Of a DNA stretch of 64,000 nucleotides, positions 25,279 to 36,543 are shown one piece after another (the stretch's first letter is position 1; each line of letters begins with the position of its first letter). The DNA lies in NCBI GenBank assembly GCA_020726505.1, contig JAHLEZ010000043.1, forward strand, positions 62,001 to 126,000, read 5' to 3'. The DNA comes from Leptodontidium sp. MPI-SDFR-AT-0119 (taxonomy: Eukaryota; Ascomycota; Leotiomycetes; Helotiales; Leptodontidiaceae). Below the pieces are notes generated by a model, which did not search any database, had not been told where the DNA came from, and worked only from the letters and a program-made list of their open reading frames with translations. A program made the translations under genes and the position numbers.

Positions 25279-25789
25279 TTTGCATTTATTCAAATTCGGA
25301 TAAAATCGAGGCTCTTGCAAAAGCCGATTTGTTACTATAATTTACGTGATTCGGGATTATTGGAGTGCCTCTGCTGTTTCTATATTATAGATTACATCGT
25401 TGTTTGTTGTTCGCACATTTTCGCTTGAGTTTTCCGATGTGATGCTTAGAAGAGTGGGCAACTCGGCACCATTATCATCAGGCCTGTTGTAGAGAGAATC
25501 AATGTGTGCCTTAGTTTGGAGGGCGGCGTTCAAAGAGGAATATTCCTGTTGGTCCCTCGAGCAAAAAAGACTGATATAAACGAAGCGGATTCCATTGGCA
25601 TGATCACAACGCTTAAACTTCTGCTCCCAAGTCAACAGCGCATCTTAAAAGTCCACCTCCACCAAACATCACGCTGCCTCATGGCAATACCATCAACCTC
25701 CTAGCTCAAACTCGACTCTCTCTAGTCACAGAAAACCCCCGAAAATATGCCATACGTGTGACAAGCCTACATTGATTAGCTCCGATTAA
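25279..25789. other. Intergenic between convergent genes
   Basis: 510 bp of 3' flanking sequence between the ABCC gene and the small secreted protein gene. Nothing coding seen. Confidence 0.4.
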
Positions 25790-26109
25790 TCAACGAATGC
25801 CATCCACTATCTGCCCAACGTCTTCCTCGAACTAGTGCACAGGAGCGTTCATCAAGATAGGAACAATCTTACATGTCCATTGATAGTACAATTGTGCTGT
25901 CCACGACCGATACTCCCATCCAGCCCTGCACCCGCAGCGCAATTGACCATGAGTCCAGCGAGCGTTGCTGGTGATGTGATATTACAAAGATTCGTGGCTA
26001 GGATGCAAGTTCCCATCCATTGGGTTTGTCGCTCAGCCAGAGGTGTGGCGGATGGAGCGGCGATTGCACCGAGGATCAGGGAGGATAGAGTCATGACGGA
26101 AAGACGCAT
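25790..26109 (-). CDS. Small secreted protein, signal peptide plus four cysteines
   Basis: Two exons (26109-25873, 25810-25790; 62-nt intron with GTAAGA donor and CAG acceptor) give 85 aa. The start MRLSVMTLSSLILGAIAAPSA is a good signal peptide, with likely cleavage after IAA or later at the PLAERQ site, which looks like a Kex2-type or pro-region boundary. The mature part, about 55 residues, has four cysteines: GTC, NLC, VNC and HNC, enough for two disulfides. An upstream in-frame ATG at 26130 would spoil the signal peptide, so I prefer 26109. The final exon codes only IVDGIR. The layout is that of fungal small secreted, effector-like proteins. I do not recognise a named family and claim no activity. 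Confidence 0.6.
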
Positions 26110-26781
26110 TTTGACAATGTAAACAATCAAATCAAGCCCTGATATAATGGCTTGAATGGGGGATGGATCTTAAAAAGGTTGAACAAGTTCTGGGCTTCTT
26201 GTATGAACTATTTGATTGATAGTAATGGGCTGACATTTAGAGTAGACCCACTTGCTGTGAGCAGAAATCAATGTGCTTCTTCCAAAGCAGTAACAGAAGG
26301 TAGTGCTGAAGCGATAGTCTTCTGAATAAGCACTCAACGCTGACGTGGCTCCTGAGACTGTCGTTACACCTCCACTTAATCCACAAAGAATACGAGCTAC
26401 AGTCCTAAGAGAGATCACTAAGCAGCTCGGGATGTGTAAGAAATGCTTCGGCAGCTGCCGCAAGTCGCTCAAAGGAATCGGGACTGAGATCAAGAGGAAA
26501 CCAAACAAAATATCAATCAGAACAACTTGTGGGAACTCGTGTAGCAGCTCTATCAAATAAAAGGCTATCGTGACTCATGACTATACTGTGAACTACACGC
26601 TTGCATTGGACCTATGTGGAGGACTCGGCTTGATACAGAATTGTACACAGGTAGAACGTGTTTCGGCGACGCATAACCAGATCACAAGATAACTTTCTCC
26701 TTGTCCAGACATGCTCCAATTACGGATGCCATCCGAAGTCCCTTCAAAAAGCCAGAAACAAATCACAGGACTTCCCAAATC
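26110..26781. other. Intergenic
   Basis: 670 bp between two minus-strand genes. A 128-codon minus frame at 26170-26556 has no motif or splice logic and I do not call it. Confidence 0.4.
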
Positions 26782-27927
26782 TCAAATGTTATTCGTGATA
26801 CCCGGTTCAATCTCCTCTAAGATGTCGAGAAGCTCTATGTAGACTTTCTTCTGTGCTTCTTTCCCCTTTTCGCTCCTAACCCATCTGCTTGGCTCCTTGA
26901 TCATAAGGTCTTGCAGGTACATTCCATGGGTGTCTTCCGAAGCCGCTGCAGCAGACACCAATGTACGACTCCCTACCTCTGTCGTCCTAGCAAGAAAGAA
27001 CTTCCCAATCGGTGCAAGTATGTTCAATGGAAACGGTGCGTCTCGCATCAGCTCTGAATGGCAGAATCCAGGTGTCAAGCAATTCAGTGTGACCTTCGGC
27101 TTCCCAGATGCTGTCATGGCTGGCGCCAGTTCGCGGACTGTAAGGATTTCGAGAAGTTTCGAGACGTTATATCTGTCTTGCTGATACCTGGGATCGTTGA
27201 GTGTGGGGAAGATCGAGGCAGAGGATTGTTCGACGAATCTGGCCTACTAACAGTCAGCATTAGAACAATTGATACGGGGTTGATGGAAACAGACCTGTTC
27301 ATGGGCCTCTGAAGCGACAATAACGAGGCGTGGTGTGGAGTTGTATTTGATCGCATCTACTCGAAGCTTGGGAAGGAGTAGCAATGCCATCAAAAATGTA
27401 GATATAACATTGACCGTCACCGTACTTTCTCTACCCTCCAGCTCTGTGTAAAACGATGTAGCTATGCCAGCATTCTCTACAACCGCATCCAGACGCTGCA
27501 GACTCGCAGCTCTATTGCAGAATTGCTTCACACTCTCGTAATATCCTAGGTCGACCTGCCAGACCTCCAATACCCCGCTTCTCTTTGTAGATTTCTCAAT
27601 GTCTCTCTTCGCAGATTCGCCCTTCTCTTGACTTCGACATGCCAATATAACCTTTGTAGCTCCGAGTCGGACGAAATGTCTTGCAGCTTCGAGCCCAAGA
27701 CCTACATTGCTGCCGGTAACAATGAGAGTCTGTCCAGTGAAGTCTGTGGCGGGGTAGAGTAGAGTCGTCCATTGGGATTTGAGGAAAGAGCCCAAGAAGT
27801 CCTTGGGACTTGGGAGACAATCAGCAGATGTAGATATTAGTTGCACTTGGTTTGTGAGGAGCCAAGCACTGCGAAGTACAAAAACAGGAGGCACTTACAG
27901 ATTGAAGGCTGCGAAGGGGCTCCACAT
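26782..27927 (-). CDS. Short-chain dehydrogenase/reductase, retinol-dehydrogenase-like
   Basis: Three exons (27927-27899, 27808-27295, 27243-26782) join to 334 aa beginning MWSPFAAFNL. The cofactor loop TGSNVGLG (TGxxxGxG), the NAG motif in VVENAG, the Ser-containing strand LVIVASEAHE and the active-site YNVSK (YxxxK) are all present, so a classical NAD(P)-dependent SDR fold is intact. ACRSQEKGE after the second strand has an Arg that often favours NADP. The family in fungi includes retinol dehydrogenase/WW-domain oxidoreductase homologues acting on lipophilic alcohols or ketones, often in secondary metabolism. Substrate is not evident. The short 29-nt first exon was chosen because its GTAAGT donor and CCCAAG acceptor keep the phase; a longer start in the intron would read through a poor N-terminus. 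Confidence 0.88.
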
Positions 27928-28928
27928 AGCTAATTTGTTGCAGCAGACATACAAAGTCTTCGAATTATCAAATATGGACTATCTGTTAATACGATTGTAA
28001 GTTTGTAGAGCAATGGGGAGCTTGGGGAGCTCCAGAAAGCTTCGAAGTGCTGTGGAGGTCTAGTGAAACGTTGTTTGAGGCTCAAACGGCCAGTCCCGTA
28101 TCCGAGGTGCGCCATGAAAGACTCCTTCCCAGTTCAGCCTCGAAGTTAACTTTTCATGGCTGCATATGATGCCAGCACAACTCCGTACAGGACAAGAAGT
28201 TGAGATATGATGTTGAAGAAATCGAATTGCTGGAGCTGTGATGTTGGGGAGAACTGACAGCCCAAGCTTTAGTGAGCAGTAAACCCAGTTAGGCCTAAAG
28301 TGTTCCACTTTTAGGCTTGGTCTCTCGCTAGATTTTTGATGCCTTCCTTGAACTCAGCCCTGAACTCTCCCTTCTTCAAGCTTCAAGGCCAAAAAATCGA
28401 GGCTCGTCATATCCATCTATATTATGTGGCCTAGCATAACTCTGATGAGACAAGTGGACAGAGTTGATTTCTCCCGGCGATCATGAGAACATCGTGTTTT
28501 CAAACCTGTATTGTCGGTGAAGCTGTGCCTGCTCTCATGCTCGCCTATCCCCCAATCATTCCCATGGCCGCTTCCGACATCATCAGAACACAGTGGAAGA
28601 CTTTGGACAGGAAACCTATTCTCGTCGATCTTTTCAGCTGTGCCGCAGTCAGCCTCCAGGACGATGTCACGTCTGGGCAAGAAGAGGACTGGCCTCACTT
28701 GCCATAGATTAGGATGGGTTGATATCTGTGACATGCAGGATGGCCGTCTCTGTTCAGTTCCATAGCATTCTTCTCATTCTCCGGATGACTCTTTTGTCAA
28801 TATTGACATCTGAAAGTCATGGAAAGGCGCGAGCACTTTTTGGGAGAAGAGTCATTAACTAAAAAGCCCTATATGGACAGGCCAACTTCGTCACTGAGAT
28901 GTGCTGAAGGAGTACACAACCATTCATC
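27928..28928. other. Shared 5' region, SDR gene and RT-related gene
   Basis: 1 kb between divergent starts (SDR on minus, reverse-transcriptase-related gene on plus). I see no coding exon and no terminal repeats around the RT-related gene. Confidence 0.4.
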
Positions 28929-31625
28929 ATGGCTTCCACAACAGCAGCTTTGTCAAGGACACTCAAGACCATCACGCTCACCAAGATCAACGAGCTCGAA
29001 AAGCAGCGAAAAGCTTACGGCAATTCTAAGGATGCAATCCTCCACGCAGCTGGCAAGGTCGATAACGACCAACATGACCGTGTCCTCCGCTTGCTTCAAG
29101 GAGTCGAGGATCTGAAGCCTCCAACATCGAACTCGAGCATAGATATTAAGAATGCCCGTCGATTCTTGGAACAATCACATTTTGATGCGTCAGTCCCAGC
29201 AGCCATGCTCGACGACTTTGAAGCCCAACTTCGATCTAAACTCGATGTACAATCTCGAAGACTGGACTTGGCCGCATTATACTCACGCTTGTTGACGGAA
29301 TGACTGAACTCGAACAACTTCGAGGCACGTACGAGCGTGGACGTGGATGACGAAGAATCTTCGGAGGGGTCATTTGAAATTGTCGAGCAAGATCGCATCA
29401 AGGGGTTGAAAGATACATTCGAGTCTGTAGTGTTTTCTCCTTTGGAGACAGACGGGGAGGAAATCATCGAATATCTTGAAGGAGTCTGCTCCGGAGCTGC
29501 TGGAGCAACCTCTCTGAAGCGACTTCGCCAACTCATACCCAGCAGAGGAGCAACCATCATGGGACACAAGGCTCCCTTTGACGAGGCGAGTATCAGATGG
29601 TGCCTGAAAGGGCTCTTGGCCAACGACCTCCTCAGAGACGACAAGAAAGCCATTCTGCAGGACTTCCTACATGACCAAGTTGCCCGAGCCGAAATCTGCG
29701 ATGTGTTGAACATGAAGTTTGCTGACATTACCAATTGGCAATGGGACGCTGGGCCAGAGGGACTACCAGTTGAGCCTCGGAGGCAACTGAATGGGAAATA
29801 CAGAATCATGATAGATGAAGACATCCTGGACGCCATATTCTTGCACTACATTGGCATGACGTGGTCAAGCGGCACACACAGCGATCTGGCCCGGTTTGTA
29901 AGTGCTAAGGGAGGCTGGAAGAGTAACAATGCTATCCCGCAAGACGTGAAGGACAGACGGAGGTACTTTTTGGGCGACCAGTTCTGGGCAAGGGAGGATC
30001 GCGAAGGCGTGGAGAAACTACGACGAGACATGTTCCACCAGGATTTTTTTTTATCTCAGATCCCATGGAGTGTTTACGAAGGTGCCGGAGGCTATGAGGA
30101 CGAGGACGGAGAAGTTGACTCGGACTACGAAGGATCAGACAAAAAGTCGCCAAAAGAAATCAAGCAACAACTTCTGCGACTCCTTGCCACAGAGGTCAAA
30201 ATCCACAAATCGCTGAATGGGGAATGTGCAGTGGTGCAATCGGATTTGAAGTGGTTCGGAACAGCCTTGCCTCATACTAGCATCTTTGCGGTGTTGAGGT
30301 TTGCTGGTATGGATGAGAGGTGGATCAAATTCTTCAAAACATTCTTGGAGGCTCCGTTGAACATGGCCCCCGTCTCCGAAGGAGAAGCGGGCAACCAGAA
30401 GGCGAGAATCCGGGTTCGAGGAACCCCAATGGCGCATGCGCTGGAGAAATTCATTGGAGAATTTGTACTGTTTTTCATGGATCTGGCAGTCAATCAGGAG
30501 AGCGGTACTCTCCTATACAGATTCCATGACGATCTGTGGTTGGTAGGCGAGCCAAAGAAATGTGCTGATGCGTGGAAAACAATGCAGCGCTTCTCAAAGG
30601 TCATGGGCCTTGAACTCAACAAGAGCAAAACTGGAAGTGTCTTCTTGACCGAGGAAGCCGATCTCAGCTTTGAAGACTCACAGATCGCTGCTAGTCTTCC
30701 CGAAGGCCCAGTCTCGATTGGTTTCTTATACCTGGATCCAAACACGGGAGAGTGGCTGATTAACAAGAAAGATGTGGACGCTCATGTCAAGCAATTGTCG
30801 AAACAGTTGGCGAGCTCATCTAGCATTCTATCTTGGGTGCAAACATGGAATAGCTGCATCGGCCGATTTTTCAGTCACACATTTGGGGAGCCAGCCAATT
30901 GCTTCGGGAAAACGCACGTCGACTCAATCCTCGAAACATACAAGTCCATGCAAGATGCCATTTTCCCCGGCAGTAACGTCACCAAATTCCTGAAAAGTCT
31001 GATGGAGCAACGCTTTGGGGTCGTCGGCATCCCAGATGCGTTCATCTTCCTGCCAGAATCGTTTGGGGGACTTGGTGTCCGGAATCCCTTCATCAGTCCA
31101 TTGCTGGTCCGCGAGAGTGTTTCAGATCCCTCCACGATCATGGAAAGATTTTTCGAGGTTGAGAAGTCGTTATACAACCATTCGAAGTCAACTTATGAGT
31201 CGCTCAGTCCACAGGCAAGGAAGAGACAGCTTCATATGATCTACACGGATGAATATGGCGATTCACCCTCCTTCACGACTCCAAGCGAGACCGATCCCCC
31301 GATGAGCTTTAAAGAATACATTTCTTGTCGTGAATCAGTAAGCTTGGAATTGAAAACTGCCTACGAAGACTTGATGACAGTCCCAGGCGAACAGCAGGTT
31401 GCAACTTCAGAGGAAGTCAATCGGGCCATAAAACAACTTGAAAAGTGGCAGCCTGAGTTAGTGACAGAAAACATGAAGGGCGAGATGAAATGGCTTCTGC
31501 AGATGCATGAGAAGGAGTTACTCGAGAAGTGTGGAGGCATGAGTATCGTGGAGAAGAACTTGTTGCCATTAAGGATCCTGACTATCTTGAGGAAGAAGCG
31601 AGTGGCTTGGCAGATGGTTCTGTGA
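28929..31625 (+). CDS. Cellular reverse-transcriptase-related protein (rvt type) with in-frame TGA
   Basis: One frame of 898 codons is interrupted only by TGA at 29301-29303. Coding on both sides looks genuine: an N-terminal coiled-coil-like part (TLTKINELEKQRKAYG) before it, and EESSEGSFEIVEQ right after it. The centre has reverse transcriptase features: RFHDDLWLVG at 30519-30548 (residues 531-540) carries FHDD, the counterpart of the catalytic YxDD of motif C, followed by LELNKSKTGSVFL (motif D-like) and upstream VRGTPMAHALEKFIGEFVLFFMD (motif B-like). I read it as an rvt gene, the domesticated, single-copy RT-like class described in fungi and some other organisms by Gladyshev and Arkhipova. 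No integrase, endonuclease, RNase H domain, LTR or poly(A) tail belongs to it. The TGA may be a nonsense mutation of TGG, a leaky stop (context TGA CTG), a weak 45-nt intron (29291-29335, GTTGAC..GAG, frame kept), or an assembly error. Confidence 0.8.
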
Positions 31626-32080
31626 GTTGTAGAGCAGGGATGGTCAAGGAGTTGTTGGTGTTAGCTCCATATTCGAAATTTGTTCCATAGTACAATGATA
31701 TTGGTAAATTGCACTACCTTCAGCCTTCGTGGAAGTGCACGCATGTCAAATGAATATGGAAATGTTGTATTGAATTAGACCTACAATGATGGATTTGCGC
31801 CAAAATTATGCTTGTGGGAGAAAGGTACCAGCGCCTGAAGAACATGCCGATGTGATTTCCAAAGGAGAGAGTTTCTAGAAACCTACGAGCACTGGTATCT
31901 ATTGTGGGGTTTTCTATCCTTTGTTTGTGCCAGTCTTGAAGAAGGTGAGACAACGAATGATATTGAGTGCTCTCCAACAGACTCATGTTGCAAATTAGGA
32001 AGCTAGGTACCCAACTGGAGACTTCAGCGGAGCTGCAAGGTCTAACTCCAACATCAAGCTACAGCACACAACGCATTCAG
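31626..32080. other. Intergenic between convergent RT-related gene and RNase H-like relic
   Basis: 450 bp of 3' flank. No feature seen. Confidence 0.4.
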
Positions 32081-32890
32081 ATCATCTAGACAACAACTCA
32101 TACTTAATCTCATCTGGGCGATCCATCGCCAGCTTCTTAGCATCTTGAAGCGACCCTTTCTCTACTAGCCAGGATTAAACTGGAATCCTACGCTTTCTGA
32201 ATTATTCCATCATCGAATCGAGCGCCATGAACAAATCGCCCAGTGCCACCGATCACTTCTTACTTATGTCAAAATCGTCCTCCTTCCAGCCCCAGAACTT
32301 TTTCGAGGAGATACCATGGACCAGAGCTTGTGACTGTCAGAACGAGAACTTTGCAAATCATTGCCTTTTCTTTGCTTCCGTTGCCTTTCTTGTCTGGTGT
32401 GAGATCGATGGGGTCCAAGATTTCGCGCAAGACAAAAGTAGCAGCATAAATCTCAGTGGCTTGTTTGGTCTGTTGCATGCCAAGGGCGTGGAATCCTTCA
32501 TTTTTGGCCGAACCTGGTCCGTAAAAGGCACCACAAACAGCCTAAGGACCAGCTTCACCAACCTTCTCACATACGGTAGCTATTGAAACAACAATAGTAT
32601 CGCCGTCGACCTGAATATTGTAAAGTCAGAGTTTAACCCATGACGAAGCTGAAGCGAGGAATGATGATGACATACACTTCCACCACTAAGCCCCTCATGT
32701 CCTGCTGTTTGACTCCCGATTTTGATCTTGTTCTCTGAGCAGCAGACGCAGGAGTCTATGATATCGGAGATCTGACCATGGTACAACTCATTCCGCTCCG
32801 GACAGTATGCCCAGGTCTTCACACCAGCGACGATATTTGTTTTGACTGAGGTTTCGTGCTTCCGATGACAATGGTCTGCAAAGAAACTGG
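32081..32890 (-). pseudogene. RNase H-like domain protein pseudogene
   Basis: Decayed fungal RNase H-like protein. Blocks on the minus strand, in order: CHRKHETSVKTNIVAGVKTWAYCPERNE and ISDIIDSCVCCSEN (a Cys/His-rich N-terminus) near 32870-32740; VDGDTIVVSIATVCEKVGEAGP at about 32610-32545; then a TAG where a Trp is expected, AVCGAFYGPGSAKNEGFHALG, and QQTKQATEIYAATFVLREI, the family's helix that carries a catalytic Glu (ATEIYA). Next, KVLVLTVTSSGPW has Val where the third acidic residue (TDS) should be. The frame then breaks, with two stops after GGRF, and coding-like sequence continues in other frames to LSR at about 32085. An in-frame stop, a lost catalytic Asp and a frameshift make it non-functional. 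Such proteins occur in many copies in leotiomycetes. Confidence 0.7.
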
Positions 32891-34025
32891 CAGGTTCTGC
32901 TGGTGGATTTCCCGCTCTCTATTCTGAATCGCCCATGAATGCTTGAATGATTAGGGGATTTGTCCGATTCTCTGTTGTATGCTGTGTTGATTGAGTTACG
33001 AGTAGCACTAAAAAATTAATCGGGGAGGTTCTGGGATATTATCTCAGAAATCGTCAATGAACACAACAATCTGATCAATGAAAGAAGAATTCACAAGGTT
33101 CGAGTCATTTTCCATTATCAACAAAGTGATATGAACAAATTTTTGACATTTAAATGCGCTTGGGGTGAAAGGGAGGCAAACTTTCAAAACTCCTATTAAT
33201 CCACAAGAATCTTTGATCTACCTTCTGGTGCTCTACAAGTTCCAACAGTCCTGTTTACAAGGGGAATGCTGATAAATTTATGAAGGTAGAGATCAGCGAC
33301 TCACGTCTGGCGAATTCACCTGGGGCTTCAAAGCTAGGAGTTTTCTCCCCGAATCTACAAGAGCTTGCAAAAGGCGCTTAGTGATGGGGTTCATAAATAA
33401 GTGAATCGCCAGCTTATATTTCATTAAACTTTGCTGCCAAAGTGCTAAATTTGATGGGCATTAAGCGAAAGAGAAATGCCTTTGTTGACTTCCACTCGCC
33501 AAACGATCTGAAAAAGGGGAAGCGGGATTGCGGCTCGCTTTAGAGAGATAAACCCCATATCAATTTGGCCGACTACACTCTCTCACGCAAATATCAAATT
33601 CCGGTCATAATATTGGATCCTATCCTAGAGCTAGCCGTAAAGTATTAACCCTCTGCAACCTATGCCAGGGTAAAATCACAAGCACCATTCCACACAACAG
33701 GGGCATAAAAATAGTAGGACCAGCATGTCGCCAAGCACCGAATCTCACACATCCAAAGATTACTTATCACGACCGGGATCACTGAAGCGTTTGGCTGACA
33801 ACCCCATCTTGTTACGAATGAAGCACGCCCATTGGCCATGCGCGAACTCAGATCCACAGTCCACAACCCGAGGTGGTTGATAGCGCAGCCGCATATCAAG
33901 GTGTTGTGCTGACATGTCTTCAATCTTTAAAGATGATGGTCAGTCTCTTGATTTTATCTTTTGGTTCTGAGATCTAATTATCTTGTGTGATCTCAGGTTA
34001 GCAAGCTGGATCTGAGATTGCCGTG
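32891..34025. other. Intergenic
   Basis: 1.1 kb AT-rich sequence with no recognisable exon. It should include the promoter of the FAD oxidase gene at 34026. Confidence 0.4.
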
Positions 34026-35977
34026 ATGGGATTGTCATTCTTCAAGGGAGTAGTGCTCTTCTCCATTTTGGTTCTTGGAGGGGCACGAGGACATCGTTTT
34101 GATACCCAGAACCCGATTGTGAAATTTCGAGGAAACGATACAAGCACTTGTCACGATGCTGTAAGTGTCAAGTATTCCCTCTTACTTTCACTCGAAAGAG
34201 AAGATAGAAATTAACACTCCCAGTGCACCGCCCTATCCTCGTCTCTTGGTTCAATAGTCCACCACAACACCTCTCTCCCCAGCACACTCTTCTCCGGCTG
34301 CTACACCTTAATGCAGCGGTCTACCATTCCCCTCTGCATTGTTCACCCAGAATCTTCCCAAGACGTCTCTGAAGCCATCAAGATCATCTCCCGCCACAGT
34401 TGCATCTTCGCGATCAAAAGCGGCGGTCATGCCATGTTCGCTGGAGGTTCAACCGCAGAAGGAGGGATCGTGCTGGATCTGCATCTTCTGAATAGATTGG
34501 AGCTTTCTGAGGATAGGGAGACGGCGTATGTAGGGACGGGAAGTAGATGGGGTGCCGTGTATGAGTTTTTGGAGCCGTGGAATGTCACTGTTGTTGGTGG
34601 ACGTGTGGGGGATGTTGGGGTTGGTGGGTTCTTGCTTGGTGGTATGTCCTCGCCAAACCAACCATAACCTCTGTTTACTTGTGGAACGAGAAGCGTACTT
34701 ACGATAAAAATAGGGGGCATATCATTTATATCTCGCCGATACGGATGGGGCTGTGACAATGTCAGGAACTACGAAGTACCACGTTCTCATTCTCTTCAGC
34801 CAAATTCAAGCAAACCTAATGAAAGAGTGACTCACCACACAACAGATCGTCCTCGCCAACGGCACCATAGCAAACGTAAGCTATACGTCCAATCCAGATC
34901 TCTACTTCGCCCTCCGCGGCGGCGGCAAAAACTTCGGGATTGTAACACGCTTCGATCTAGAAACACACCCGACTCTCTCTCAATGGTGGGGAGGATTCAA
35001 TTTCATGATCCTCTCCCCCTCTTCCATCCAGTCCTCACTATACTTAACGAGGACATTCGCCCCAACACTCACATACATCCTCGAAACAATCTCAAATTTC
35101 CTAGCGAAAATAGCCTGTAAACTTGGATATTGCGTCGACTTAGATACATTCGCAGAGAGTATCGCACGCTTACCATTCGAGTCGGAAGATGACCACGATG
35201 CTATGGGATATGGAGTTGTATCCCTCCTACAGCACGCCAATATCTATGCGGTCGGTACACATACAATCCACACTAGCGCGGTGCAAAATGCACCCTCCTT
35301 CACCAAACTCGTGCAAGATCTCCAAACTAAGGTGCTACACTCAACACTGCGAATGGAGAGCCCGTACGGCTTCACGAAAGAAGTAGACGCGCATAACCCC
35401 GTTGGAGTGAGGATGACATACAACACAGCGACGTTCAAGGTCAATGAGACATTTATCCGTGATGTGGCGAGGATTTATGTAGAGGAGATCGAGCAAGTCA
35501 GGCATGTGAAGGGTCTTGTGTCTGCGATTACGACACAGACACTTGCGAGGGATGAGATTGCGCAGTTTGGGAGGAATGGAGGAAATGCGTTTGGGATTAA
35601 GGTAGAGGATGGGCCGTTGACTAGTATGCTTACCGACGTTTTCCCTCTTTTCCTTGTCTATCAGGCCATTGTGTTGGTTCATGAGCATTTCTACTGACTA
35701 CCAACCACCAGTCCTTCTCGCATCCTTCGGCTGGGCCGACGAAAATGACAATGAACACATCGTTCGCACAGCACAGAATGTGATCGATCGCGCTGTCATC
35801 CTCGGTAAGGAAATGGGTGTACACCATCCGTTCATCTACCAGAATTACGCTGCAAAGAGCCAAGACGTTTTTGGGGGGTATAGTGTTGGAAACCAGGAGA
35901 GGCTTAGGAGGGTTCAGAAGGAGGTTGATCCTGAGGGTGTGTTTAGCAGGTTGCAGCCGGGATATTTTACTTTGTGA
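34026..35977 (+). CDS. Secreted BBE-like FAD-linked oxidase (FAD_binding_4)
   Basis: Five exons: 34026-34160, about 34225-34641, 34714-34775, 34846-35623, 35712-35977; protein about 550 aa. MGLSFFKGVVLFSILVLGG is a signal peptide. FAIKSGGHAMFAGG carries the His that binds FAD 8-alpha in this vanillyl-alcohol-oxidase/PCMH fold. VVGGRVGDVGVGGFLLGGG closes the FAD pocket, and YGWGCDNVRNYE holds the Cys position of bicovalent members. The C-terminus has the BBE tail FIYQNYAAKSQDVFGGY. Members oxidise sugars, alkaloids or secondary-metabolite alcohols and release H2O2. Joins of exons 2-5 keep phase. The phase between exon 1 and the CYTLMQRS block of exon 2 was off by one in my hand count, so either a small error or a real frameshift lies between 34160 and 34310. 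The next gene converges with 105 bp between stops. Confidence 0.85.
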
Positions 35978-36082
35978 GCTGGTGATAGGATGGATGTCGA
36001 TTCCTATAGATGTATGTTAAGTGAATTTTATGTTATTACTGAAGCCACATACTCTCGACCAATACACCAACAAACACCGCTC

Positions 36083-36504
36083 TCACTCCTCACCATCATC
36101 CCCCACACTACCCCTCCGCTTAGCCCTCTCCTTCCTCTCCTCTTCCTCAACTTCTCTCTTTCGCTTCTTAACCGCCCCAGAAGGACTGTCAGCAATAAGT
36201 TCACTCTCCCCTTGCATCCCACTCCACTTCGGCAAGCCATCATTGACATCCACCATACGGTCCGCATAGAACATATGGCATCTATCCGTACGAAATAGTC
36301 AGCATGATAACATTGATGTTAATAGTTCAGACGAAAGAGTCGCGATATTTCAACTAAAGCCGCTTGGGTTTGATTGACTTTCCGGTAAAGCGGAAGAAAG
36401 TTGTGAGAGAGCGAGGGAAAGTCAAACATCCACACCACAAAACACCACCACATAACCTAAAACAAAACCTCAACGCCAAAGCCCAAACTAATCGGACAGG
36501 ACTC

Positions 36505-36543
<39 letters not shown>

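Noticed and set aside
26170..26556. 128-codon minus frame with a hydrophobic start
   Set aside because: No motif, no matching splice sites, and an equally open plus frame overlaps it.
28929..31625. Reading the RT-related gene as a retrotransposon
   Set aside because: No integrase or endonuclease, no linked RNase H in the same frame, no LTRs, no poly(A) tail or target duplication seen.
33095..33110. tRNA B-box-like GGTTCGAGTCA
   Set aside because: No A-box or acceptor stem at the right distance; the same holds for a similar string near 56114.
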